This document shows, one piece after another, positions 6,927 through 15,581 of a DNA stretch of 29,095 nt. Within the stretch, counting starts at the first letter, position 1, and each line of letters starts with the position of its first letter. This DNA comes from an uncultured Acetatifactor sp. GTDB lineage: Bacteria; Bacillota; Clostridia; Lachnospirales; Lachnospiraceae. The stretch is from NCBI GenBank assembly GCA_910586215.1, contig CAJUGH010000028.1:1-29095 (forward strand), read 5' to 3'. The notes beneath the pieces were generated by a model, which saw only the letters and a list, made by a program, of their open reading frames with translations, did not search any database and was not told where the DNA came from. A program made the translations under genes and the position numbers.

Positions 6927-9626
6927 CTATTTGGCTTCATACCAGTTATCCCCTGTGTGCAGGTCCACCTCCAGACTCACCGCCAGGTCTGCCGCCTCCT
7001 TCATGTTCTCAGAGAGAATCCGGCGCACCTGCTCTTCCTCCGGGCGAAAGGTCTCAATGACCAGTTCATCATGGACCTGAAGGATCAGCCGGGACTGTAG
7101 CCCTTCTTCCTTTAAGGCCTTCCACACGCGGATCATGGCAATCTTGATAATATCTGCCGCCGTGCCCTGGATGGGAGAGTTCATGGCTACCCGCTCCCCA
7201 AAGGAACGCTGCATGAAATTGGAGGAGGACAACTCCGGTATGGGTCTGCGCCTGCCAAACAAGGTGGACACGTACCCTTTTTCCCTGGCTTCCTTCACCA
7301 GTCCCTCCAGGAATTCCTTTACCTTGGGATAGGTGGCAAAGTACTGGTCAATATACACGGCAGCCTCCTTGGGAGTGATACTTAAGTCCTGACTCAGGCC
7401 AAAGGAACTGATCCCATAGACAATCCCAAAATTCACCGCCTTGGCATTGCGTCTCTGCAGATCCGTCACCTCTTCAAATGGCGTGTGGAATACCTTGGAT
7501 GCCGTGATCCGGTGGATATCCTGGTCCATACGGTAAGCCTCAATCAACTGTTCGTCCCCGGACATATGGGCCAGCACCCGCAGTTCTATCTGGGAATAGT
7601 CCGCATCCATGAATTCGTACCCTTCCCTGGGCACAAACACCTTGCGGATCCTCCTGCCCAGTTCCATCCGCATGGGAATGTTCTGCAGGTTTGGCTCCGT
7701 AGAGCTGATCCGGCCTGTAGCCGTGATGGTCTGGTTGAAACTGGTATGAATTCGCTGGTCCTTGCCGATGTAGACAGCCAGGCCGTCTGCATAGGTGGAT
7801 TTCAGCTTGGTAAGTCCTCTGTATTCCAGGATATCCTTCACGATCGGATACTCCCCGGAAAGCTTCTCCAGCACATCTGCCGCCGTGGAATAGCCTGTCT
7901 TGGTCTTCTTCCCCCCCGGCATATGCATGGTATCAAATAGTACCTCTCCTAACTGCCTGGGGGAATTGATATTGAATTTTACTCCTGCCTGGGCATGGAT
8001 GGATGCTTCCAATTCCTGGATCCTGGCCACCAGGGCATCCCCATAGGCCTTCAACTCCTCCCTGCGGACCTCCACCCCTTCCTTCTCCATGTCATAGAGC
8101 ACCAGGGACAGGGGCATCTCAATCTCACGCATCAAGCGATCCATGCCTTCCCTGGCAAGCTTTTCCTCCAGGATCCCCGTGACCATGGCAGACACGTAAG
8201 CCCCATAGCAGCAGTAGGTCTGGAACTGTTCTGGCCTGGTGTGGGCGGCCTCCCTGACCCCTGCCTTCCCGAAAAGTTCTGCCCGGCCAGGAATCACCAG
8301 GCCCAGGTGTTCGGATGCAATCCCCTCAAAGTCATAGTCGCTCTTCAAGGGATTCAGCAGATATGCTCCAATCAGGATGTCAAAATACCGATCCGTGCCA
8401 TCCTGTTTCAGATATCCGTACATCTTCTTCATATCAAAGGCGCATAGGCGCACCCTTCCAGAGAACTGCTGCAGGGCTTTTCTGACCACCTCCCCATCCG
8501 GATCCCCGGGACAGGCATCCATGTTGTCAAACAGCGTCAGTTGTCTGTCCTCCTGAACTGGCATGGGAAAGAAGAAGGTCTCCTTTCCTTCCACACATAG
8601 GGCCGTCCCTGCCAGATGCCCCTGTTCCAGGGCCAGATACAGCCCCACCCGGGTGCCATCCTTGATCTTCCCGACTGCCCGGAGGAAGTCTTCCTGGCTG
8701 GCGCATTTTCGGAAGGTCTGTTCGATCTCTTCCTTCCCGGCCTGCCTGCTGCCTTCCCCGAACCGGGGAAGGAACTGCTTGAATTCCAACTGTTTGAACA
8801 GTTCATATGCCTCTTTGGTGTAAAAGCCTTCTGCCCGGGCTTTGTCATAATCCAGCAAGATTCCACAGTCTGTCCGGATGGTAGCCAGTGTCTTGCTCAA
8901 ATCTGCCAGTTCCCTGTTGGCAATCAAGGACTCCCGGATGCTCTTCTTCGTAATCTCCTCCACATGGGCATAGAGATTCTCCAGGGATCCATAAGTCACC
9001 ATAAGTTCCGTGGCCGTCTTCTCCCCCACCTTGGGCACTCCGGGTATATTGTCTGCCGTATCCCCCATCAGTGCCTTCAGGTCAATGAACTGCAGGGGAG
9101 TCACCTGGTAGGCTGCCACCACGTCCTCCGGGTAATAGTCCTCTATCTGGGTTCTGCCTTGTTTTGTCTTGGGAATCCGGATCTTGATATGTGTATCCGC
9201 GATCTGCAACAGATCCCTGTCCCCGGACACCAGGGATACCTCCATGCCCTCACCGGCTGCCTGCTTTGCCAGGGTGCCCAGGATGTCATCCGCTTCCAGC
9301 CCTGCCTGTTCCACAGTGACAATGCCCATGGCCTTCAACACATCCTTCATCACGGGCACCTGCTCCCGCAGTTCCTCCGGCATGGCTTTCCTGGTTCCCT
9401 TGTAGGCCTCATACATCTCATGGCGGAATGTAGGCGCATGGACATCAAAAGCCACTGCCAGGTAATCCGGCTTCTCCTCCTCCAGGATCTTAAACAGGAT
9501 GTTCAGGAACCCATACACGGCGTTGGTGTGCAGGCCCTGGGCATTGCTCAGATCCGGGACGCCGTAGAAAGCCCTGTGCAGTATGCTGTGCCCGTCAACC
9601 AAAACCAGTTTTTGCTTCTTATCCAT
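6927..9626 (-). CDS. polA: DNA polymerase I
   Basis: This 899-residue family A DNA polymerase acts in repair and Okazaki-fragment processing. The N-terminal 290 residues are a 5'-3' exonuclease (flap) domain opening with VLVDGHSILHRAFYG. The C-terminal polymerase has motif A DADYSQIELR near residue 675, motif B RRNAKAVNFGIVYG near 729 and motif C QVHDELVIE near 852. The middle 3'-5' exonuclease domain lacks its acidic metal ligands: the expected DxE reads YLALEQ and the YxxxD motif reads YGAYV. Proofreading is therefore predicted to be lost, as in Bacillus and Thermus enzymes. A GGAGGGAGC site precedes the ATG. Confidence 0.96.
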   Translation of the reverse strand: MDKKQKLVLVDGHSILHRAFYGVPDLSNAQGLHTNAVYGFLNILFKILEEEKPDYLAVAFDVHAPTFRHEMYEAYKGTRKAMPEELREQVPVMKDVLKAMGIVTVEQAGLEADDILGTLAKQAAGEGMEVSLVSGDRDLLQIADTHIKIRIPKTKQGRTQIEDYYPEDVVAAYQVTPLQFIDLKALMGDTADNIPGVPKVGEKTATELMVTYGSLENLYAHVEEITKKSIRESLIANRELADLSKTLATIRTDCGILLDYDKARAEGFYTKEAYELFKQLEFKQFLPRFGEGSRQAGKEEIEQTFRKCASQEDFLRAVGKIKDGTRVGLYLALEQGHLAGTALCVEGKETFFFPMPVQEDRQLTLFDNMDACPGDPDGEVVRKALQQFSGRVRLCAFDMKKMYGYLKQDGTDRYFDILIGAYLLNPLKSDYDFEGIASEHLGLVIPGRAELFGKAGVREAAHTRPEQFQTYCCYGAYVSAMVTGILEEKLAREGMDRLMREIEMPLSLVLYDMEKEGVEVRREELKAYGDALVARIQELEASIHAQAGVKFNINSPRQLGEVLFDTMHMPGGKKTKTGYSTAADVLEKLSGEYPIVKDILEYRGLTKLKSTYADGLAVYIGKDQRIHTSFNQTITATGRISSTEPNLQNIPMRMELGRRIRKVFVPREGYEFMDADYSQIELRVLAHMSGDEQLIEAYRMDQDIHRITASKVFHTPFEEVTDLQRRNAKAVNFGIVYGISSFGLSQDLSITPKEAAVYIDQYFATYPKVKEFLEGLVKEAREKGYVSTLFGRRRPIPELSSSNFMQRSFGERVAMNSPIQGTAADIIKIAMIRVWKALKEEGLQSRLILQVHDELVIETFRPEEEQVRRILSENMKEAADLAVSLEVDLHTGDNWYEAK

Positions 9627-9656
9627 CTGCTCCCTCCAATGCCATGTCCTGTTTTC

Positions 9657-9977
9657 TCAGAGAAGGATCCACACAATGATCCCCGCCAGCAGGCCCACTG
9701 CTGCAATCTCCATCATCAGGCCCAGCCGCATCATCCCTGTGTGGAAACGTACCTTCTTCCTGGATTCCTCCAGCCGCATATCCAGTTCTTTCTGGAAGTC
9801 AAAGGCCCTTCCGTCTTCCAGACGCTGGATTCCTTCTGCCACCAGGAACTGGATACTCAGTTCCTCCCTGCATTCCCCACAATGTTCCATATGCGCACAG
9901 AACCGTTTTAAGGCTGGATAATCCAGCCTTTTTGCAATGAAATCCGGAATCATCCGTTCAAATTCCCTGCAATCCAT
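9657..9977 (-). CDS. Putative zinc-finger (zf-HC2-like) membrane protein
   Basis: This 106-residue protein resembles anti-sigma factors of the zf-HC2 type. A short N-terminal helix is followed by HMEHCGECREEL, an HxxxCxxC zinc-binding motif, then a charged linker and one C-terminal transmembrane helix (about residues 83-106) ending in LLAGIIVWILL. I chose the ATG at 9977 because a GGGGGAG ribosome binding site precedes it and the first codons match the usual start. The upstream in-frame ATG lacks a site. No sigma-factor gene is adjacent, which is unusual for an anti-sigma factor. The gene sits between metY and polA and may be translated from the same message as polA. Confidence 0.72.
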   Translation of the reverse strand: MDCREFERMIPDFIAKRLDYPALKRFCAHMEHCGECREELSIQFLVAEGIQRLEDGRAFDFQKELDMRLEESRKKVRFHTGMMRLGLMMEIAAVGLLAGIIVWILL

Positions 9978-10063
9978 TCCACTCCCCCAGTTTCTTCCCA
10001 TCTATCTGGCCTGCAGGCCACAGGGCCAGGCTTACCCCTTATCCCTTCATTGTCATGCACCTG

Positions 10064-11332
10064 TCACCCCAACGCCTGTGCAATGTCAGCAATTAAGTCT
10101 TCCTTATCCTCAATTCCACAACTGATGCGGATCAGTTCCGCCGGTACCCCCGCCTGCAGAAGCTGTTCGTCCGTCATCTGCCTGTGGGTGCTGGAGGCCG
10201 GATTCAGACAGCAGGTACGGGCATCTGCCACATGGGTCTCAATGGCTGCGATCTTTAACCGCTTCATGAAAGCTCCTGCCGCTTCCCTGCCTCCTTTCAG
10301 CCCAAAGGACACCACCCCGCAGCTTCCATCCGGTAGATATTTTGCCGCCAGCGCATGGTATTTATCCCCTGGCAGGCCACAGTAATTCACATAAGCCACC
10401 TTAGGGTGGGCTGCCAGGTATTCCGCTACCGCCTGGCCGTTCTCACAGTGACGCTTCATCCGCACATGCAGACTCTCCAGCCCTAAGTTCAGCAGAAAAG
10501 CATTCTGGGGACTCTGGATGGAACCCAGGTCACGCATCAACTGGGCCGTACATTTTGTGATAAAAGCGCCTTCTTTCCCGAACTTCTCCGCATACACAAT
10601 CCCGTGGTAGCTTTCATCCGGCAGGCACAGCCCCGGGAACTTCTCTGCATGGGCCATCCAGTCAAACCTGCCGCTGTCCACAATGGCTCCCCCCACGGTG
10701 GCACCATGTCCATCCATATATTTTGTGGTGGAATGGGTCACAATATCCGCACCCCACTCAAAAGGCCTGCAGTTTACCGGGGTGGCAAAGGTATTGTCCA
10801 CTACCAGGGGTACACCATGGGCATGGGCACACTGGGCATATTTCTCAATGTCCAGGACTGTAAGGGCAGGATTAGCTATGGTCTCCCCGAACACTACTTT
10901 TGTATTCTCCTTGAAGGCGCTGTCCAGTTCCTCCTCTGTTGCATCGGGATTTACAAATGTCACATCGATTCCCATCCGCTTCATGGTGACACCGATCAAG
11001 TTAAAGGTCCCCCCATAGATGGTACTGCTGGCCACTATGTGATCCCCGCAGCTACAGATATTGAACAGGGCATAGAAATTGGCTGCCTGGCCGCTGCTGG
11101 TGAGCATGGCCGCGGTTCCGCCCTCAAGCTGGGCAATCTTGGCTGCCACGTAGTCATTGGTAGGGTTCTGGAGCCTGGTATAGAAATAGCCGCTGGCATC
11201 CAGGTCAAACAGCCGCCCCATGTCCTCGCTTGTGTCATACTTAAATGTGGTACTCTGTATAATGGGAATCTGCCTGGGTTCCCCGTTTCCCGGGGTATAG
11301 CCCCCCTGTACACATATACTGCCTGTCTTCAT
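10064..11332 (-). CDS. metY: O-acetylhomoserine sulfhydrylase
   Basis: This 422-residue pyridoxal-phosphate enzyme belongs to the Cys/Met metabolism family. It converts O-acetylhomoserine plus sulfide to homocysteine. The cofactor lysine is K204 in THSTTKYMDGHG, and the conserved YTRLQNPT and LTSSGQAA segments are present. The start codon at 11332 lies 7 bases after an AGGAGG site. An upstream in-frame extension of 39 codons has no such support. The leader carries a promoter, an operator-like palindrome and a 17-bp direct repeat. The enzyme is cytoplasmic. The window holds no other sulfur-metabolism gene, so this is a stand-alone transcription unit. Confidence 0.93.
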   Translation of the reverse strand: MKTGSICVQGGYTPGNGEPRQIPIIQSTTFKYDTSEDMGRLFDLDASGYFYTRLQNPTNDYVAAKIAQLEGGTAAMLTSSGQAANFYALFNICSCGDHIVASSTIYGGTFNLIGVTMKRMGIDVTFVNPDATEEELDSAFKENTKVVFGETIANPALTVLDIEKYAQCAHAHGVPLVVDNTFATPVNCRPFEWGADIVTHSTTKYMDGHGATVGGAIVDSGRFDWMAHAEKFPGLCLPDESYHGIVYAEKFGKEGAFITKCTAQLMRDLGSIQSPQNAFLLNLGLESLHVRMKRHCENGQAVAEYLAAHPKVAYVNYCGLPGDKYHALAAKYLPDGSCGVVSFGLKGGREAAGAFMKRLKIAAIETHVADARTCCLNPASSTHRQMTDEQLLQAGVPAELIRISCGIEDKEDLIADIAQALG

Positions 11333-11393
11333 CTGAAATTCCTCCTGGTCTATGGGCATATCTCTCTGTCTGTGTGCCTCTTTACAGACGCTG

Positions 11394-11433
11394 GTCTGGC
11401 TGCACTTTTTGTCTGGCTGCACTCTTTGTCTGG
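11394..11433 (-). repeat. 17-bp direct repeat in the metY leader
   Basis: GTCTGGCTGCACTTTTT (11394-11410) is followed directly by GTCTGGCTGCACTCTTT (11411-11427), one mismatch in 17, and then by a third partial copy GTCTGG (11428-11433). The array lies in the transcribed leader between the promoter and the metY start codon. Its role is unknown. It could be a slippage product or part of an RNA structure. Confidence 0.7.
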
Positions 11434-11451
11434 ACACATGGATTTCCATCC

Positions 11452-11472
11452 ACTGTAAACTCAGTTTACAGT
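11452..11472. promoter_or_regulatory. Operator-like palindrome at the metY start site
   Basis: The arms ACTGTAAAC and GTTTACAGT form a perfect 9-bp inverted repeat around a 3-base centre. It overlaps the end of the -10 box of the metY promoter and covers the expected transcription start, the classic position for a repressor. The regulator is not identifiable from the sequence. It is not a cre site, because the CG centre is missing. Confidence 0.6.
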
Positions 11473-11498
11473 ATACACAGTTGTGCAGGAAAATTCAA
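11470..11498 (-). promoter_or_regulatory. metY promoter
   Basis: On the minus strand, TTGAAT (complement of 11493-11498), a 17-base spacer and TATACT (complement of 11470-11475) form a good sigma-A promoter. The expected start near 11463 gives a leader of about 130 bases. It begins only about 50 bases after the stop of the nuclease gene, and no convincing terminator separates the two units. Confidence 0.65.
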
Positions 11499-11545
11499 GC
11501 AAAAAGAACGAAGCATCGGTATCCCCCAGCCTCCTGTAGATTCCA

Positions 11546-12445
11546 TTAAGACTCTTCTCCTTTCTGGGCCCGTTCCTTCCAGTGTTCACTGCGCTCCCTG
11601 GCAAAAGTGGTACGGTCTATCTCTGATTCCCTGGTCTTATCATGTAAGACTGCATCATTTCCTTTTCCACGATGCTCCTCCGAAGTCAGTTCTGCCAGCG
11701 GACCGTCCGCACGCTGCCCTATATGATGGAGTTCCACTGTCTTCCCGTCTTTTGTAATCGGTGGTAATCCCTGCTCTGCACGTTCCTTGTTGGTACGTCC
11801 CATCTCATCTTTCTGGTTCATGTCAATGTCACTCCGGACCAGACATTTTCTGCCATTGATCTCCATCTCTTTCAGACCGGCTTTTATATATATTTCCGCT
11901 TCTTCCTTGGAACCTAAGGCATCAAGGATCTCATCTGACCACCCGGTCCGCTTCCTTATGTCTTCCTTTTCTTCCTCAGTCAGCCCTTTTTTCTCGCTAT
12001 TTTCACAGTTTTTAGAAGGATCTTCCCCTTCGTCCCGGTTATCAGTTGCATCCTGCTCATCCTGTCCTTGGGGATCTTCTTCCCCATCTTTTTCCTCCGG
12101 CAGTTCGAAGAAGTCTCCCTCTTCAAACAGTATATCCAGTTCGTCCTCCAGTTCATCCAATGTCAGTTCATGATCCGGCTTAAGAGGTAAGCTTTCTTTA
12201 TCCATGATGCCTTCTTTTTTGATATCTTCTACCTCGGTACCTCCTTCCATGAGGTCCCTTTCCATGAGGTCCCCTTCCATAAAGTCCCCTTCACCGGAAT
12301 CCTCCTCCCAGACATCCCCTTCCATGAACCTGTCATATTTTTCTAGTAGCTCCGGTTCAAAGTACATCTCATCCGGTTCTTCCACACTGCCTTTGTTGTA
12401 TCCTTCAGATGTTTCCGCCACTTCCCCAATACCCTCGAACTCCAT
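11546..12445 (-). CDS. LHH-class HNH/EndoVII nuclease, toxin-like
   Basis: The C-terminal 130 residues of this 299-residue protein are an LHH-type nuclease of the HNH/EndoVII superfamily. GRTNKERAEQGLPPI leads into VELHHIG (LHH at 239-241), then AELTSEEHRGKGNDAVLH (H258, H268) and SEHW (H288). This module normally ends polymorphic toxins. Just before it, GWSDEILDALGSKEEAEIY (about 168-187) is the pretoxin segment usually joined to LHH. The N-terminal 160 residues are highly acidic and disordered, with pentapeptide repeats. No signal peptide, LXG or other secretion domain is seen. It is the last gene of the operon, 10 bases after the HerA-like ATPase, with an AAGGAGG site. No immunity gene was recognised beside it. 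Confidence 0.82.
   Translation of the reverse strand: MEFEGIGEVAETSEGYNKGSVEEPDEMYFEPELLEKYDRFMEGDVWEEDSGEGDFMEGDLMERDLMEGGTEVEDIKKEGIMDKESLPLKPDHELTLDELEDELDILFEEGDFFELPEEKDGEEDPQGQDEQDATDNRDEGEDPSKNCENSEKKGLTEEEKEDIRKRTGWSDEILDALGSKEEAEIYIKAGLKEMEINGRKCLVRSDIDMNQKDEMGRTNKERAEQGLPPITKDGKTVELHHIGQRADGPLAELTSEEHRGKGNDAVLHDKTRESEIDRTTFARERSEHWKERAQKGEES
12243..12332 (-). repeat. 15-bp tandem repeats coding acidic pentapeptides
   Basis: Six 15-bp units, typified by CCTTCCATGAGGTCC, lie in frame in the nuclease gene and encode pentapeptides such as FMEGD, LMERD and LMEGG. The outer copies are more diverged. Being a multiple of three, the array can change length without breaking the frame. Confidence 0.75.
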
Positions 12446-12455
12446 ACACCCCTCC

Positions 12456-15400
12456 TTACCTGTGCTTTAACAACTGTTCAAGTAGTTGTTTCCATTTTCC
12501 GCCATCTTCTGCCTGGGCCTCCATCCGGGCCTTCTCCATGGTCAGGGAAGCTATAATCCTCTGCTGGTCACACTCCCGCAGCAGGGTGATCTTAGGCTCC
12601 AGGATCTCCCGGATACAGGCATACCAGCCCTCCACCTGTCCCTCCCTGCCCTGGACGTACCGGAAGGCCGCCTCCGTGTCAAACATGCCATACAGGATAT
12701 GACGCCGCAGTCTGCGCCGTTTCTCTTTATCCCTCTCATCTTCCGTCTTCATGTACTGCAGGAAAGCAATCTTGGTCTCTGCCGGCATGGAAAGCCTGTA
12801 AATTCCCTTTTCCAGTTCCTCCCTATATTTTGGATCCAGTTTTCTTCTCTTTTCCAGAGGCAGAAGAAGGTATTCCAGGCACCTGTCCCAGACCGCCTTC
12901 TCCCTGGCATTCTCCTTCCTGTGATAGACATAGGAAGGAAAGCTTTTGAAATTGGTATCCATATGGCAGAGTACCGGCTCCTCCCAGTTGTTCTGGTATA
13001 CGGCCGCCACGAAGGCCTTCAGCCGGGCCAGCTCCAGGATCTGTTCCTGGTCCAGTCCTGCAGCCCTGCCCACCAGTTCCCTGTCTTCCAGGTCCGGAAG
13101 GCCCAGGATGATCTTGGTATTGGTATTCCGGATCACAGACAGATCCATCAAGCCGGGAGCCTGGTCGGCAATCAGAAATCCCTCCCCGTAGGTACGCATC
13201 TCCGCAATGGAATTGGCCAGCATTTCTACAGATTTGCCCAGCAGGTTGGCGCTTTCCCCGGGCTGCTCCCTGGAAGTGCGTTTCAGAATATGATGGGCCT
13301 CCTCCAGCACTGTCACATGCCTTAGGGGGGCGTTTCCCCCTGCTGCCTGGGCCATGCGGTGCTCCTGTAGCTTCATTACCAGCAGCCCCATGAGAAGAGC
13401 CTTTGTCTCGCTGGAACCCGTTCTGCTCAGGTCCACAATCACATTGCTGTCAAAGAGTTCCTCCGGCGATAATTCGTCCGGGGTAAAGATCTGCCGGTAC
13501 AAGCCGTTTGTAAGGGACTTCAGCCTGGTACACAGCGCTCCCTTGTAGTCCCCTTTGCTGTCTGAAGAGTATTCCGACTCATTCATGACTGCCTGGATCT
13601 GGGAAAGCACATCCAGGAACGATGGAAAGAGCGGTCTGCCTTCCCCGTCCCGGTATCTGCATTGCGAAGTCTCCAGGTTCCATCCTGCCGCCCCATATGA
13701 CCTCTCCACGGCATCCTTCAGCACCGCCGGCATGGCCGCGTACATGGGCCAGCACACGTTGAAGATTTCTATCAGCCTGTCTATGTGCTCCAGCACATGG
13801 ATATCCTCCGGAAAGCTGAAGGGATTCATCCGCAGCAGCGGCGTCTTCCTGTCATTGGTTCCATATACACTTACATCCGGGTAACTCCCGAACCGGTCCT
13901 TGTACTCCCCCTTGGCCGGTTCTATCACCAGAAATCTGATCTTATCCTGCTTTCCTTTTACGTCTGACTGCATCAGGCTGTCCAGCATGGCATATATGGT
14001 GGTGGATTTTCCCTTGCCGGTGGACCCGGTGATAAAGGTATGCATGGACAGGCTTTCCAGATCCAGCCGTACCTTCTGGTTCCCACTATCTCCCATTTCC
14101 TCTCTTCCCATATGATACAGGTTCCCCAGCTCCAGGGTCCTCCCTAAGCTGTCTGGAAGATTCCGGCCAAAGGCCGCCATGGGGATCACCGGGATGCCGG
14201 ACACGGATTTCTTGGGAAGCCCCATCTGGATGGCAAGTTCCCTGCCGCTGACGGGCAGAGCCGGTGTCACATAGATCCCGGCCTGTCCGTCCTGCCGGAA
14301 CCTGGGATGCACCAGGGATGCCAGGTACCGGGCCAGGATCTGTGTATCCTCCTGCCGGAACCAGGCATTGATGTGGGAAGCCTGGGCACTGGAATTGCGT
14401 CCCCGCATCAAGGCACTGTAATTGCCAGCCACCGTCAGGGCAGTCTCCCTGTCCCCGGCGATCACATAGGCCGCGCAGTCAAAGGCACCGAAGCTCCCGC
14501 ATTCGTCCAGACGCTCCAGATTCCTGTCTATCTGGTCCAGAAGGGTTTTCACTGTCCGGTTTCCATAGTTTAACTGAAGGCTTTTCCCGGTGGTGCCGGA
14601 AGCAGATTCCGTACGGGTAAGGGATCTGGTACTCTGGCTTGACCTGCTGGCGGAATCGGTTCTTCCCGCCGTGTCCGATACACTGCTGCTCTTACCCGTG
14701 TTGAATCCCACCTGCACAATAAGACTGGCCCCTGCGCTGAATCCGATAGATTTTCCCTGGGATTTCGTCCGGCTCTGGGTCATGGCTATGCCCTGGGAGA
14801 TACCTTCTGACACCCCTTCCGTCCTGGCATCAGACAGGGAAAGGGTATCGCTCTCATTGAGGGTGAGGGAACTGCCGGCGAATGTGGAAAGCTGCGTGTG
14901 AAGCATTTCATAGCCCTGTTTCATGGCCTGAAGCTGTGCCGTGTCCATGGGATCTGCCAGCATCACAATGGTATAAGCCTGACCCTTCAGGGAATCCGCC
15001 AGGTTCTCAAGTCCCTGAACATAAGTTTCCATGTTTCTGTCCTCTTCATCCCGGAAGGCAGCGATTCCTGACACTGCCGCATAGCTGTCCTCTTTCCGGG
15101 ACAGGAAATGCTCCCGGAAGGAAGCGATCTCTTCCTTTGACAATTCTTCCAGTCCGGAGCCGGTGAGATTGCCAGACAAGGCCCCCCGGAAAGCAGCCCC
15201 ATTGGCTTCCCTTCTCCTTTTGTCCGTCTCCTTTGCCTCTCTTGCGTTCTTGGAAACAATGCCGAAGTAAAAGTCGATTTTAGATCCATCACTTCTGATG
15301 ATGGTGGCAATGCTGCAGTCCATGGCAGAGACTACATTGACAATGGTGGTCAGCTTGTCCAGAAAACTCTCCTTTCTGTCGATGACAAGCCTGGTGAGCC

Positions 15401-15578
15401 TATAGAACCTGCCGCACTCCGCAATATCCACATCCAGATCCTCCAGGGAAGGCTTCACAATGTCATATGTCTCCAGCCGCGCCAGGTACTCCTTTGTAAT
15501 AATTGCGTGGGCGTTTTCCAGGCAGCGATCCAGCGCATACCGCTGTTCCTTCCTTATTTTGTTGATCTCATAGGCCAT
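12456..15578 (-). CDS. HerA/VirB4-type ATPase with Ser-rich insertion
   Basis: This 1040-residue ATPase is of the HerA/FtsK superfamily (DUF87-like), which forms hexamers that pump DNA or protein. Walker A is GSTGKGKST (518-526) and Walker B is VTVLEEAHH (755-763). The following FLIADQAP segment (801-808) fits the sensor/arginine region of the family, and REGISGLPDL-like strands follow near 825-830. The N-terminal half is unlike standard HerA: residues 235-335 are rich in serine, threonine and glycine, with repeating SxGxS-type spacing. The C-terminal tail (880-1040) is helical and charged. The gene starts 3 bases after the LeoA-like dynamin with a GGAGGGGAT site and is followed by the nuclease. 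The pairing suggests it loads, gates or moves substrate for that nuclease. The substrate is unknown. Confidence 0.82.
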   Translation of the reverse strand: MAYEINKIRKEQRYALDRCLENAHAIITKEYLARLETYDIVKPSLEDLDVDIAECGRFYRLTRLVIDRKESFLDKLTTIVNVVSAMDCSIATIIRSDGSKIDFYFGIVSKNAREAKETDKRRREANGAAFRGALSGNLTGSGLEELSKEEIASFREHFLSRKEDSYAAVSGIAAFRDEEDRNMETYVQGLENLADSLKGQAYTIVMLADPMDTAQLQAMKQGYEMLHTQLSTFAGSSLTLNESDTLSLSDARTEGVSEGISQGIAMTQSRTKSQGKSIGFSAGASLIVQVGFNTGKSSSVSDTAGRTDSASRSSQSTRSLTRTESASGTTGKSLQLNYGNRTVKTLLDQIDRNLERLDECGSFGAFDCAAYVIAGDRETALTVAGNYSALMRGRNSSAQASHINAWFRQEDTQILARYLASLVHPRFRQDGQAGIYVTPALPVSGRELAIQMGLPKKSVSGIPVIPMAAFGRNLPDSLGRTLELGNLYHMGREEMGDSGNQKVRLDLESLSMHTFITGSTGKGKSTTIYAMLDSLMQSDVKGKQDKIRFLVIEPAKGEYKDRFGSYPDVSVYGTNDRKTPLLRMNPFSFPEDIHVLEHIDRLIEIFNVCWPMYAAMPAVLKDAVERSYGAAGWNLETSQCRYRDGEGRPLFPSFLDVLSQIQAVMNESEYSSDSKGDYKGALCTRLKSLTNGLYRQIFTPDELSPEELFDSNVIVDLSRTGSSETKALLMGLLVMKLQEHRMAQAAGGNAPLRHVTVLEEAHHILKRTSREQPGESANLLGKSVEMLANSIAEMRTYGEGFLIADQAPGLMDLSVIRNTNTKIILGLPDLEDRELVGRAAGLDQEQILELARLKAFVAAVYQNNWEEPVLCHMDTNFKSFPSYVYHRKENAREKAVWDRCLEYLLLPLEKRRKLDPKYREELEKGIYRLSMPAETKIAFLQYMKTEDERDKEKRRRLRRHILYGMFDTEAAFRYVQGREGQVEGWYACIREILEPKITLLRECDQQRIIASLTMEKARMEAQAEDGGKWKQLLEQLLKHR

Positions 15579-15581
15579 GTA

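Noticed and set aside
8616..9911. 431-codon open frame on the plus strand
   Set aside because: It lies opposite polA, has no ribosome binding site or recognisable domain, and its composition is what the complementary strand of a GC-rich gene gives.
10007..10020. 14-base palindrome TGGCCTGCAGGCCA before the zinc-finger gene
   Set aside because: No promoter next to it and no T run after it. It may be chance in GC-rich sequence.
11333..11463. SAM or T-box riboswitch before metY
   Set aside because: The leader has no recognisable conserved core of either class and no terminator stem before the start codon.
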